From Melastoma dodecandrum (Eukaryota; Streptophyta; Magnoliopsida; Myrtales; Melastomataceae), in assembly GCA_029817715.1 (NCBI GenBank), contig JARUPY010000289.1, forward strand, positions 248,001 to 312,000: DNA of 64,000 nucleotides, written 5' to 3'. Below, in pieces: positions 40,323 to 49,722 of this stretch. The notes under the pieces were generated by a model, which saw only the letters and a program-made list of their open reading frames with translations, did no database searches and was not told the origin of the DNA. The position numbers and the translations under genes were made by a program. Positions within the stretch are counted from its first letter, which is position 1, and each line of letters opens with the position of its first letter.

Positions 40323-40693
40323 GTTTGTTGTTGGTGAAATCGAAATAGTCCAAGGTTTAGGCGTCGCGGATCAGGCATGACGCCTCGTCGGCGCGCCCGG
40401 TTCGCATGATCTGCTCGGCGTCTCTGCTCGGCTTTCGGGACGAACGCTCGGTCGACACGCCTGCAGCGGCAAGCGCCACTCCAAGCGCTGGGCCCATCTC
40501 CAACAATGGCGGCTCGTCACTCGCGTTCCGCGACGCGGTAAAGCGAGATGATCATGACGTCAAACGCAGCGTCCTCGACGGCGTGAGACTGTCTTTGATT
40601 TGCTATGTACGCGCTTTCCTCCCGAACGCCAAGAGCTTTCGTCGCGAAATCATGGGCGTGGCCGTTCGTCTTCCGACAGATGTGACTGGAAAA

Positions 40694-41596
40694 TCACCAC
40701 TTCTGGAAATCGTGTGCGCTCCCCAAGACGATGCGATCGTGTCCGGCAAGGTCCTTGTACATCATGACACTCGCCAGCACCTCGCGAAGGAGGGTGGCGA
40801 CCGCCTCGCCCTGGTTCCAGCCGCATTCGAGAACGGCGACGCCGCCGGGCGTCAGCAGTCCCGCGAGCCGTGCTGCGATCGCCCGGTAGGCCGCGAGACC
40901 ATCGGCGCCTCCGTCGAGCGCCAACGCCGGATCGTGCACGCGGACCTCGGGTTCGAGGCCGGCGAGATCGCCGCTCGGAATATACGGTGGGTTCGAGACG
41001 ACGATGTCGAAGCGCGCATCTAGGGGGTCGGCCCAGCTGCCGCAAAAGATCGCCGCCCGCCCGGCGAGGCCGAGCGCCTCGGTATTGGCGCGCGCGAAGC
41101 GGCACGCCTCGGCCGAGCGGTCGAGCCCGACCCCGTAGGCGCCGGGCAATTCGTGCAGTAGCGCGCAGAGGATCGCGCCGGAGCCGGTGCCGAGGTCGAG
41201 GAGGCGCAACGGCGTCGGCCGGCGACCGCCGATCGCATCGAGCACCGCGCCGACGATGCCCTCGGTCTCGGGGCGGGGATCGAGGACCGCCGGGCCGATC
41301 GCCAGCGGCAGGCCCCAGAAATCGCGTCGCCCGAGGATGCGCGACACGGGCTCGCGGGCGAGACGGCGGGCGGCGTAGACGGCGAGGGTTGCCGCGGCGG
41401 GGCCGAGCGGCGCCTCGCCATCGCGGATTAGCCCGACGTGGTCGATGCCGCAGGCGGCGCAGACGAGCAGCCGCGCGTCGATGTCGGCGCTGGCGATGCC
41501 GGCCCGGGCGAGGCGCGCCGCCAGCGCCAGACGTGCCGCGCCACGCGGAGTCGCCGGCGACAGGTCTGCCGAGGGGTGATCATCGATGAGCGGCAC
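40694..41596 (-). CDS. prmC: Release factor glutamine methyltransferase PrmC (HemK)
   Basis: SAM-dependent N5-methyltransferase acting on the GGQ glutamine of RF1/RF2. About 300 residues, intact. An N-terminal helical domain (ARLARAGIASADIDARLLVC, EPVSRILGRRDFWGLPLAI) is followed by the catalytic domain with LLDLGTGSGAILCALLHEL and the signature VVSNPPYIPS. FDIVVSNPPYI binds the glutamine side chain. I chose GTG at 41596, since ATG codons in frame lie far upstream. prfA is often next to prmC but is not in view. DUF4167 follows on the same strand. Confidence 0.92.
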   Translation of the reverse strand: MPLIDDHPSADLSPATPRGAARLALAARLARAGIASADIDARLLVCAACGIDHVGLIRDGEAPLGPAAATLAVYAARRLAREPVSRILGRRDFWGLPLAIGPAVLDPRPETEGIVGAVLDAIGGRRPTPLRLLDLGTGSGAILCALLHELPGAYGVGLDRSAEACRFARANTEALGLAGRAAIFCGSWADPLDARFDIVVSNPPYIPSGDLAGLEPEVRVHDPALALDGGADGLAAYRAIAARLAGLLTPGGVAVLECGWNQGEAVATLLREVLASVMMYKDLAGHDRIVLGSAHDFQKW

Positions 41597-41678
41597 GCCC
41601 GCGGTCTCCTCGTGTGACCGGTTCCGGCTCGCGCGGCTGATCGGACGCGCGCCGGATGATAGGATCGGCGCGTTCGGA

Positions 41679-42372
41679 ATGACCGCGGAGACGCACATGC
41701 GCAAGACGGCTTCCAGCTCTCTCGTATCCTTCGGCATCATGGGCGTGCTTCTCTTTGTGCCGGCCGGCACGCTGGCGTGGCCGCAGGCGTGGGCTTTCCT
41801 CGGGCTTCTTGCCGTGTGCGGGCTGGCGACGGTGCTGTGGCTGCGCCGGACCGATCCGGAGCTCCTGGAAGAGCGCGGAAAGTCGGTGATGGACGCGGGC
41901 CAGCGGCCGCGCGACCGGCTCGTCATGGGCGGCCTTCTGGTCTTCTTCGCGGTCTGGCTCGTCGTCATGGCGCTGGACGCGCGTCGCTTCGGCTGGTCGC
42001 ACGTGCCGGTCTGGGCGCAGGCGCTCGGCGCGGCGCTAATCGTCGCCACGCATTTCGGCTTCGCCACCGTGTTCCGCGAGAACCGTTTCGCGGTCACCCA
42101 GATCAAGCTGCAGGCCGATCGCGGGCAGACCGTGACCTCGAGTGGTCCCTACGCATGGGTCCGCCACCCGATGTACGCCTACGCTTTGCTTCTTGTCGTG
42201 GGGATGCCGCTGATGCTCGGCTCCCTCTGGGGGGCTGCTCGGCATCGCGGTGGCAGTGCCGCTGTTCGGTGCCCGCGCACTCGGCGAGGAGGCGATGCTG
42301 GTAGGTGGCCTGCCGGGTTACCGGGATTACGCCGAGAGGGTGCGGTGGCGGCTGGTGCCAGGGGTATGGTGA
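41679..42372 (+). CDS. Isoprenylcysteine carboxyl methyltransferase / PEMT-like membrane protein (frameshifted)
   Basis: About 230 residues with five or so membrane helices. VRHPMYAYALLLVVGMPLML is the ICMT/phospholipid methyltransferase signature (RHPxY) for SAM binding. The frame changes near 42228 at a run of six G, after which GARALGEEAMLVGGLPGYRD and RVRWRLVPGVW complete the usual 'E...YRDY..RVR..L.P' ending; the stop is at 42370-42372. The ATG at 41679 is used; 41697 is possible. Proteins of this family methylate lipids or unknown small molecules; no substrate is assigned. Divergent from prmC. Confidence 0.8.
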
Positions 42373-42420
42373 AAAGAGCCGATGTAATATATCATGGACT
42401 ATCACACGGGAGGGTCGCGC

Positions 42421-42682
42421 ATGAGCCAGACGGCAAAGCTCTTCAAGAACGGCCGCAGCCAAGCGGTGCGCCTGCCGGCCGCGTTTCGCTTTCGATACGG
42501 ACGAGGTATTCATCCGCCGTGACACGGAAACTGGCGACGTGATCCTTTCGGCAAAGCCCAAGACCTGGGACGGCTTCTTCGAGGCCATGAAAGGCGTGGA
42601 GATTCCTGACGATTTTCTGAACCCTGCGGATCGGCGCACGGAACCGTCGCGACCTGATCCATTCGAGGATTGGGAGGAGTGA
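42421..42682 (+). CDS. vapB: VapB-type antitoxin, AbrB/MazE fold (frameshifted)
   Basis: About 86 residues. The N-terminal half (AKLFKNGRSQAVRLPAAFRF) is a typical AbrB-like swapped-hairpin DNA-binding motif. The frame changes near 42488; the other frame gives VFIRRDTETGDVILSAKP and then a tryptophan/acidic tail (FEDWEE) that would wrap the toxin. GGGAGGG (42408-42414) is a strong ribosome-binding site. An AT-rich patch with TAATATAT at 42384-42391 is a likely promoter/operator. The stop overlaps the toxin start by four bases. Confidence 0.85.
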
Positions 42683-43084
42683 GCCTGTATGTCCTCGACA
42701 CGAATACGATCAGCTACTTCTTCCGGAACCACCCGACTGTCAGCGCCCGCATGACATCGGTACCGATGGAAGCGCTCAGCATCTCGGCGATCACGGAGGG
42801 CGAGCTGCTGTTCGGCCTGAAGAAAAAGCCGATGGCGACGCGGCTCCACAACGGCCCTCGCGGAGCTACTCAAACGCATGACGGTCCTACCTTGGGATCG
42901 AGGCGCGGCAAAGCATTACGGGCACCTTCGCGCTGCCCTGGAGCGGAGGGGCCAGGGACCTGTCGGCATCGATGTGCTCATTGCGGCCCATGCCATGAGC
43001 GTGGACGGCGTCCTGGTGACGGCGGACAAGGCCTTCCGCGGCGTGCCTGGCCTCGCCCTCGAGGATTGGACCCAAACGACGTGA
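42679..43084 (+). CDS. vapC: VapC PIN-domain toxin (frameshifted)
   Basis: Predicted PIN ribonuclease of about 135 residues, partner of the VapB gene in front. The start is GTG at 42679 (GTGA overlap). The first acidic position (LYVLDTNTISYFF) and the Glu of SAITEGELLFGL are visible, then the frame changes near 42855. The later part shows GPVGIDVLIAAHAM and LVTADKAFRGVPGL with the remaining acidic residues. As drawn the frame is interrupted between the second and third acidic positions; whether this is real or a sequencing fault is open, with the latter likelier. Confidence 0.82.
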
Positions 43085-43455
43085 AATGGATCGCGCTCTT
43101 TGGCAGCCGTGACCGAGTGGATTTGCAGGTATTCGGCACTGCAGCCGATAGCGAGCGCCTTCTCGGAATGCTGAACGGGCGATTGGGAGGTGGCCAAGCG
43201 TGGGGGTGGCCTGCCGCCAAATTGTTCGCATCACGCGACGAAATTCGCGTTCAGACGCCTTTCCGAAACTATCGTTGGCGGCAGGTGGACCATCCGCTGA
43301 TCGTGCGTGCCATCATCATGGGATGGGAGATCGGCGACCCGAACTCCGCACCGGACGGATACATGATGTTCGGGGTGCTCCATTGCAAAGTTGGTATGGT
43401 CGAGCGGAAGCTGCAGGACTTGGGATACGAAGTGCGCTCGCGCAGCTCGCGTTGA
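43081..43455 (+). CDS. Hypothetical protein coupled to the VapBC module
   Basis: 124 residues from a GTG at 43081 that overlaps the vapC stop in a GTGA junction. Intact. It has a mixed alpha/beta composition (WIALFGSRDRVDLQVFGTAA, QVDHPLIVRAIIMGWEIGD) with no signal peptide or membrane segment and no motif I recognise. The tight overlap suggests translation after the toxin, making a three-gene unit. The start depends on that overlap: the next in-frame Met is about 30 residues in. Confidence 0.55.
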   Translation: MKWIALFGSRDRVDLQVFGTAADSERLLGMLNGRLGGGQAWGWPAAKLFASRDEIRVQTPFRNYRWRQVDHPLIVRAIIMGWEIGDPNSAPDGYMMFGVLHCKVGMVERKLQDLGYEVRSRSSR

Positions 43456-43482
43456 TGGCCCGGAGCCAGAGGTTTCACCGCC

Positions 43483-45484
43483 TCAAGCCGCCTGCGCCGC
43501 CTTCGTCAGCACCCGCGTGAGCCGCGCCGAGAACCCCTGCGCGTCGGTCGGCTTCTCGCCCTCCATCAGGCGCGCCTCGTCGAGCAGCAACCAGACGATA
43601 TCCTCGAACGCCGCCTTGTCGGCGGCCTCGACATGGTTGGCCAGCGCACCAATCAGCGGATGCGACGGGTTCACCTCGAGCACCGGCTTCGAGCCCTGGC
43701 CGGCGAGCTGGCCATGCTCGGCCAGCATGCGCTCGAGGCGCAAGTCCAAGCCGCGATTCCTGGGCGACGAGGCAGGCCGGACTCTCGGAGAGCCGATCGG
43801 ACGCGCGGACGTCCTCGACCTCCTCGCCGAGCGTCTGCTTCATCAGCGCGAACAGGCTCGCCTGCGCCGGCGTCGCCTCGGTGGAGGGCTTCTCCTTGCC
43901 CTCCTCGAGCGGGATCGCCTTGATGTCGGCCGCGCCCTGCGTCACCGACTTGAACGGCTTGCCCTCGTAGCCCGCCGCGCTCGACACCCAGAAGGCATCG
44001 ATCGGATCGGGCAGCAGCAGAACCTCGAGGCCGCGCGCGGCGAAGCCTTCGAGCTGCGGGCTCGCCTGCAGGCGCTTCAAATCCTTGCCGAGCATGTAGT
44101 AGATCGACGTCTGATTGGTCTTCAGCCCCGCCACGTAGTCGGCCAGCGTGCGTTTGCCATCGGGATGCGTCGAGGTGGCGAAGCGGGCGAGCTTATAGAG
44201 CGCGTCGCGCCGCTCCGGGTCCTCGTACAGACCCTCCTTGATGACGGGGCCGAAATGCTCCCCAGACCTTGTCGAAGGCCTCCTTGTCGCTCTCGGCAAA
44301 CTTTTGCAGCTCCTGGACGACGCGGTTCGCCACGCCCTTCTTGATGGCGGCGAAGATCGGGCTCTGCTGGATCAGCTCGCGCGACATGTTGAGCGGCAGG
44401 TCGGCGGAATCGACCACCAGCTTCACGAAGCGCAGCCAGTTCGGCAGGATCTCGGCGTCGGCCGAGATCAGCACGCGGCGCACATAGAGCTTGGCTTTGC
44501 CCTTGCGGACCGGATCGAACAGATCGAAGGGGCGCGAGCCGGGGATGAAGGCGAGCACGGTGTATTCGTGTCGGCCTTCGGCGCGCCAATGGATCGTCAG
44601 GGCCGGCTCGTCGAACTGGCCGGCGAAGGTCTGATAGAAGTCTTTGTATTCCTCCGGCGTCACCGCGCTCTTCGGCTTCGCCCAGAGCGCGGTGCCTTCG
44701 CTGAGGCTCTTCGGCTCGTCGCCTGCCGTCTCGATCAGATTGATCGGCACCGCGATCGCGCCGGAATGTTCGCGCACGATGCGCTCGAGCGTGTAGGGCT
44801 CGAGATAGGTCTGCGAGTCGGCGTTGAGGTGCAGGGTCACGCGCGTCCCGCGCACCGGCGCCGTGTCGAGCGCAAGCGGGGCAATCGCGTAGGCGCCTTT
44901 CCCGTCGGAGGTCCAGCGATAGGCGTAATCGCCGCCGGCGCGGCGTGTATCGACCTCTACCTGGTCCGCGACCATGAAGGCCGAGTAGAAGCCGATGCCG
45001 AACTGGCCGATGAGGTCGGGCCGCCTTCTCGGCCGACTCGCTCTCGTCCTTGGTGGTTCCGCGCGAGGCGGCCATGCGGTCGAGGAAGGCGCGGGTGCCG
45101 GACGAGGCGATGGTGCCGAGCGCCTCGGTGAGATTCCTGCTCCGACATGCCGATGCCGTTGTCGGCGACCGACAGGGTCTTGGCGTCCTTGTCGAGCAGG
45201 ATCGTAATGCCGAAAGGTTGGCCGTCCTGCGTCAGCGACGGCTCGGCGATGCTTTCGTAGCGCAGCTTCTCGCAGGCATCCGCCGAGTTCGAAATCAGCT
45301 CGCGCAGAAAAATGTCCTTCTCGGAGTAGACCGAATGGACCATCAACTGCAGCAGCCGGGCCACGTCGGCCTGAAAGACGTGGGTCTTGGCGTCCGTCTT
45401 GGCCTCACTCGCCGGATCGGTGATGGTGCCCTCCGGCGTCGCGCCCGTCGGGGCGTTGGCGGTCTCACCCTCGCCGATCGTCAT
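43483..45484 (-). CDS. htpG: Chaperone protein HtpG, Hsp90 family (four frameshifts)
   Basis: ATP-dependent chaperone. An N-terminal extension of about 35 residues precedes [20 protein letters not shown], then the Bergerat ATP site: [25 protein letters not shown] and, past breaks near 45135 and 45020, [18 protein letters not shown]. The middle domain includes [17 protein letters not shown] and [13 protein letters not shown]. Breaks near 44262 and 43760 separate the last segments, with [20 protein letters not shown] and [17 protein letters not shown] (dimerisation domain). Stop at 43483. About 667 codons in all. All domains are present. Confidence 0.93.
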
Positions 45485-45615
45485 GTCGAAATGCTCCGCT
45501 CGTCCCTCTTGGAATCCGGCTGATATCGCCTCGGCATTTCGGGATTGCAAGTCACGCTACCGACAGCGCACTCTTCCGATCGGGCTGAACCATTCCGATT
45601 GGGCAAGGCGTGTCG

Positions 45616-46172
45616 TCACGCTGAACGTAGCTGTCCCTTTGCCGTGAGAAGAATTGCGACAGCACGTTTCGTGTCGCGATCGGAGGCCGCAGTTGCGCTT
45701 TCCCAGGCGTCGATTGCCTGAATTAAGCTTTGGCGAAGCAGCTCCGCGTCGCGTGCGGTCAGCGGCTCGTTGAGATTGTAGTCCGCATCCTCGCGTTTGG
45801 CTTTCGCGCCGAGATACGTCGCCGCCATCAACCGACAAAAGCCGGTGTCGGCAGCGGGCCCGCGTCGGAGGTCGTCGACCGGAACAAGTCCGCAATCGAT
45901 GGGTCAATGCTTGTCCCCCGCAGCTTGCCGAAAGCGGTCGTCAAACCAGCATGGCTGAATGCACGTACAAATGTGCGTCTTCTGCGTTGAAGATCGCGAC
46001 TTGCGCCGACGATCTCGCAAGCGGTATCTTCAGTTAGAAAGTGAAAGATTGCGTAATAGCTGGTCGAGATACTGCGTCTGACGTAGGCGCTCCTCATCGG
46101 TCCCTTCTGCCCGCTGCGGCGCGCCAAAAGCCGCGCCGAGGCTTGGAGCAAATCCCGGGAGAAGTCGGACAC
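45616..46172 (-). CDS. HEPN-like protein (frameshifted)
   Basis: About 185 residues, all helical. The block VRRSISTSYYAIFHFLTED and the later RAFSHAGL, together with KREDADYNLNEP, is the pattern of HEPN-domain proteins (SRAYYAxFH, R..H and ADYD), a superfamily that includes many RNases of toxin-antitoxin and defence systems. The frame changes near 45838, between PLPTPAFV and AATYLGAKAK. The GTG start at 46172 overlaps the last base of the upstream gene's stop (TAGTG). I infer the HEPN fold by eye; RNase activity is not shown, and the R..H spacing is shorter than the usual Rx4-6H. Confidence 0.6.
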
Positions 46173-46477
46173 TATCGCTCTGAGAAGCGAACGCTTGGAA
46201 AGCGGTCGTCCGCCCGCGTGACGGCGCCCTCGATCGATGACATCAGCGCTCTGAGATCGCTGTCGCTCACCCGATCGAGATCTTCCATCTGGACCTGGAC
46301 CCGGATAAAATCCTGAGTATCGTCGAGAGCATCGACCGAAAGGCTGACGTCTCCCGAGAAGCCCGATTTCCGAATGACGTCGGACACGAATTCCTGAAGC
46401 TTGCCGAGACTTTTTTGGCGCATGTCCAGAGCCGCCTGAGACGTCCTGTCTTTATCACGCAACGCAAGCGTGCGCAC
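46172..46477 (-). CDS. Hypothetical partner of the HEPN-like gene
   Basis: 101 residues from a GTG at 46477, or 83 from an ATG at 46423 if the overlap with the chrA-type gene is avoided. It is alpha/beta: LGKLQEFVSDVIRKSGFSGD, VSLSVDALDDTQDFIRVQVQ, DLDRVSDSDLRALMSSIEGA and a basic end. It has no helix-turn-helix and no nucleotidyltransferase (MNT) motif, so it is not the classic HEPN partner. It joins the HEPN-like gene with a one-base overlap. Intact; function unknown. Confidence 0.55.
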   Translation of the reverse strand: MRTLALRDKDRTSQAALDMRQKSLGKLQEFVSDVIRKSGFSGDVSLSVDALDDTQDFIRVQVQMEDLDRVSDSDLRALMSSIEGAVTRADDRFPSVRFSER

Positions 46478-47013
46478 CGTCCCTCACAAACCCGCCCAGC
46501 AGCAGTCCCGCCGCGCCGCCGGCCAGCACCACCAGCAGGGGATTGACCCGCGTCGCCACGAGCAGAGCCGCCGCGACGATCGTGACACCCCAGCCGAGCG
46601 CACCATGGTCCACCGTGCGCGCGACGATGAGGCCCGCCGCGGCGACGAGCCCGACGCCGATCGGCGCGAGACCGTGCTCCAGCGCCACGTGCCAGCGCGC
46701 CTGGCCGTCCTGCAGCCAGAGCCGGGTCACGCCCCACGCCAGGACGCTGGACGGCGCCGCCATCGCGATCGTCGCGACGAGCGCGCCGACGAGACCGGCG
46801 GCCTGGTAGCCGATCAGGGTGGCGAGCAAGGTGTTCGGTCCCCGGCGTCACCTGGCTGATCGCGAAATTGCCGGCGAATTGCGCGTCCGACATCCAGTGG
46901 TGCGTCGCCACCGACTCGAGCTGCAGTTGCGGCACGATCGTGTTGGCGCCCCCGAACGACAGGATCGAGGCGATCGCGAAGACCCAGGCGATCTCGCCGG
47001 TTCGTCCCGTCAT
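46455..47013 (-). CDS. chrA: Short-chain chromate transporter, second half (frameshifted)
   Basis: About 186 residues, one CHR domain with six helices. FAIASILSFGGANTIVPQLQ and DAQFAGNFAISQVTPG are the family motifs (FGG..I.P, QxxPGP-like). The frame changes near 46840; after it ATLIGYQAAGLVGALVATIA and LLVVLAGGAAGLLLGGFVRD finish the domain. The ATG overlaps the preceding gene's stop (ATGA). Short-chain CHR proteins work as pairs, each supplying half of the transporter. Confidence 0.85.
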
Positions 47014-47585
47014 GGCGCCGCACGCTGGTGCCAGGCCCACAGATAGCCGACCGGTGCGAGCATCGCGACCGTGAGCCACAGCGGCGTGCGCAACACCGCC
47101 GACAGGGCGAAGGTGGAAAGCCCGAGCGCGATCGGCGCCCAGGTGGTCATCACCCCGAGACCCTGTCGCACGGCCACCGACAGCGTGAGCCCGGCGGCGG
47201 CGCAGCTCATGCCCGACAGCGTGTGGCGCAGCCACGCCTCGTCGCGGAAGCGCAGGTAGAGCGCGCCGATGGCGAGCGCCATCGCGGCGGGGCCTGCGAC
47301 GAGGCCGAGCACGGCGGCAATGGCCCCGACGGCGCCGCGATAGCGGGTCCCGACGAAGACCGCCATGTTGACCTGGTTGGCGCCGGGCAGGATGCCGCAG
47401 ATCGTCGAGGCGGAGAGATATTCCTCTTCCGTCAGCCAGCGCTGCTCGACGACGATCATGCGCTGCGACCAGGCGGCAAGGCCGCCGCCGAAGCTCTCGA
47501 AAGCGAGCTTGCTGAACGCCGCGGCGAGCTGGAGCACCGTGGGGCGCGCGACGCAGCCGTGAACCTCTTGGACCGCGTCAGTCAT
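47010..47585 (-). CDS. chrA: Short-chain chromate transporter, first half
   Basis: 191 residues, one CHR domain, intact. VLQLAAAFSKLAFESFGGGL and ASTICGILPGANQVNMAVFV, with LPGANQVN in place of QxxPGPxxx, are characteristic. Six helices. Together with the overlapping downstream half it forms a two-gene chromate/anion transporter that uses proton or membrane potential to export chromate, or possibly sulfate. The ATG at 47583-47585 follows the phospholipase D gene's stop by 24 bases on the same strand, so the three may be co-transcribed. Confidence 0.88.
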   Translation of the reverse strand: MTDAVQEVHGCVARPTVLQLAAAFSKLAFESFGGGLAAWSQRMIVVEQRWLTEEEYLSASTICGILPGANQVNMAVFVGTRYRGAVGAIAAVLGLVAGPAAMALAIGALYLRFRDEAWLRHTLSGMSCAAAGLTLSVAVRQGLGVMTTWAPIALGLSTFALSAVLRTPLWLTVAMLAPVGYLWAWHQRAAP

Positions 47586-47609
47586 AAAGGGCGTCAGTCA
47601 TCGAGAGAG

Positions 47610-48620
47610 TCAGTCATGCACGATGTCGTCCGCCTCGGGCGCGGTGGGCGGCGGCGCGTCGAGCGGGTCGCCCGGCTCATAGTGCTTGGCGACGTGCCAG
47701 TCGGCGTCGAAATGGCGCTGCAGCGCCTTCACCACGCTGGTCCCCTCGAGGACGATGCCGAGCTCGCGGCGTACGTCGTAGGCGTCGCGGTCGAGGTTCA
47801 TGGAGCCGATCATCGCCCGCTTGCCGTCGGCGAGCATGAGCTTGGCGTGCAGCTTCAGCCCGTGCTGGCGGCGCACGACGACGCCGGCGCGGGCCAGGAT
47901 GCGCTGGCAGGCGAGCGTCTCCTGGAGATTGTAGGCCTCGATGCCGTGCGTGCCGCCGCAGAGCAAGCGCACCTCGACGCCGCGCTGGCGCGCCTCGAGC
48001 ACGCGATCGAGGATCGCCGCGTCGTGGAACTTCGGATGCTGGAGACAAAGCGTGTGCCTGGCGGCATCGACGAAGCCCGCGACGACCGCCCGCGCGGTTT
48101 GGTTGCCCCAGGCGAGCGGGCTTCCCTCGCGCAACGCGAGCACGCCATCCGCACGGTCGGCGACGAAGCCCGCCGTGACCTCGCCGACGACGCCCGCATC
48201 CTCCACCAGCACGCCGTAGTCCCGCGTCTTCGTGAAATATTTCGGCGAGAAGTTGAAGGTCGAGATCAGCACCGCGCGCGCGTCGACGACCATCGACTTC
48301 TCGTGGGTGATCTTGAACCGCGGGTTGGTCCAGGCCGCCTCGATCCCGGCCTCGCGCAGCTTCGTCATCGTGCCGTCGTTCGGCCGCGAGCCGTTCGAAC
48401 GCACCGGATTGAGAAGCACCGCGACCTCGACCCCGCGCGCCCGCGCCGCGACGAGCGCGTCGGCGACGACGGGGCAATCGAACTCGAACATCTTGATCGT
48501 GAGCGAGCGCGTCGCGCTGTCGATCAGCCGCTTGACCGCTTGCACGCCGTCGTCCGGCATCACGAGAAGCCGTGTCGCGCTGCTCAAGGCGGGAATCTTC
48601 ATCGTGCCGTCCGAATCCAT
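47610..48620 (-). CDS. Phospholipase D-like protein, two HKD motifs
   Basis: 336 residues, intact. Both catalytic motifs are present: THEKSMVVDARAVLISTFNF and LHAKLMLADGKRAMIGSMNL (HxKxxxxD). The spacing gives two lobes forming one active site, as in cardiolipin synthases and soluble PLD enzymes. No membrane anchor or signal peptide is apparent, so a cytoplasmic phosphodiesterase or cardiolipin-synthase-like role is open. I used the ATG at 48618-48620; another at 48600-48602 is only six codons downstream. Confidence 0.85.
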   Translation of the reverse strand: MDSDGTMKIPALSSATRLLVMPDDGVQAVKRLIDSATRSLTIKMFEFDCPVVADALVAARARGVEVAVLLNPVRSNGSRPNDGTMTKLREAGIEAAWTNPRFKITHEKSMVVDARAVLISTFNFSPKYFTKTRDYGVLVEDAGVVGEVTAGFVADRADGVLALREGSPLAWGNQTARAVVAGFVDAARHTLCLQHPKFHDAAILDRVLEARQRGVEVRLLCGGTHGIEAYNLQETLACQRILARAGVVVRRQHGLKLHAKLMLADGKRAMIGSMNLDRDAYDVRRELGIVLEGTSVVKALQRHFDADWHVAKHYEPGDPLDAPPPTAPEADDIVHD

Positions 48621-48815
48621 GGCCGAGATAGAATTGGACAGCCCGAAGCGCCCGGACGCAAGCCTTTGCTGCCGGCTGCCTCGAGGGCAGGCGATGGCAC
48701 GAACGATATCGACCGCCGCCAAGCCTTTACGACTTATGGTTGTATAGGCTGTGCGGTTGGCATAGTCATCGGGGCGAAGTATTGCGGTAGCGGTGGCATC
48801 GTGCTTGGCAGCTTT

Positions 48816-49722
48816 ATGGAGAAGGTAGAGACGAGCGCGCTCATCCGCCGCATCCTTCTCGTCATCCTCGTCGCCTCCCTGCTCGTCGGCGTCGGCACGT
48901 TCTACGTCGTGTTGCGGCAGCGGGCGCTCGAGGCGGCGTCGCGCGATGCGCGCCTGCTGCTGACGAATGCGGTGAGCGTGAGCGGCTTCACAGATGCCGA
49001 GGTCGCGCCGCTCATCGACAAGCTGCCGCCGACGCAGTTCTACAAGCAAGCCGTCCCCTTCTTCGTGGCGAATGCCGTATTCGCGCGGCTGCGCGAGCGC
49101 TATCCGAGCTATTCCTTTCGCCAGTCCGCTCTCAATCCGACCAACCCCAACGATCGTCCGACCCCGCACGAGGTCGAGCTGACGCAGCGCTTCCGCGACG
49201 ATCCCGCCCTGGCCGAGCTACAGGGCCTGCGCGAGGATGGGGACCGCACGTTGTTCTATCTCGCGACGCCGGTCAGGGTCAGCCAGCCGCAATGCCTGCA
49301 GTGCCATTCGACGCCCGATTCGCGCACCGCCGGCGATGGTCAAGGAGTACGGCAGCTCGAACGGCTTCGGCTGGAAGGCCGGCGACACGATCGGCATCAT
49401 GGAGCTGAGTGTTCCCGTCACCGAGGAGCTGCGTGGCACGACAGAGCTGACGGCGACCTTGGCGACCGGCCTCTTCTCCGTTTTTCTCGTTACATATATC
49501 GCGCTCACGACGGCGCTCGGCACCGCGCTGGTCAAGCCGCTGCAGCGCCTCGCCGATGCCGCTGACGGCATCAGCCGCGGCGCCGGCGCCACCGAGCTGC
49601 CGCGGGGCGGCACCAGCGAGCTGCGACAGATCGGCGAGGCGATCGCCCGGCTGGAGACCAGCATGCGCAAGGCGCTCCGCCTGGCCGCCGGCGCGCCGCC
49701 GCGCCGGGACGACTGGCCGTGA
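48816..49722 (+). CDS. Membrane sensor with Tll0287-like (DUF3365) haem-binding domain and HAMP (frameshifted)
   Basis: About 301 residues. A membrane helix (IRRILLVILVASLLVGVGTF) is followed by a periplasmic DUF3365/Tll0287-like domain (DKLPPTQFYKQAVPFFVANA, SYSFRQSALNPTNPNDRPTP, LFYLATPVRV) with the c-type haem motif CLQCH. The frame changes near 49330; EYGSSNGFGWKAGDTIGIME is the usual next block. A second helix leads to a HAMP domain (LVKPLQRLADAADGISRGAG). The protein ends soon after HAMP and carries no kinase or methyl-accepting domain, so it would need a partner; its stop overlaps the next start (GTGA). Confidence 0.8.

Noticed and set aside
47028..48815. Long plus-strand open frame opposite chrA and phospholipase D
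   Set aside because: Only the last part (from 48816) is a real gene; the rest is the shadow of two clear minus-strand genes.
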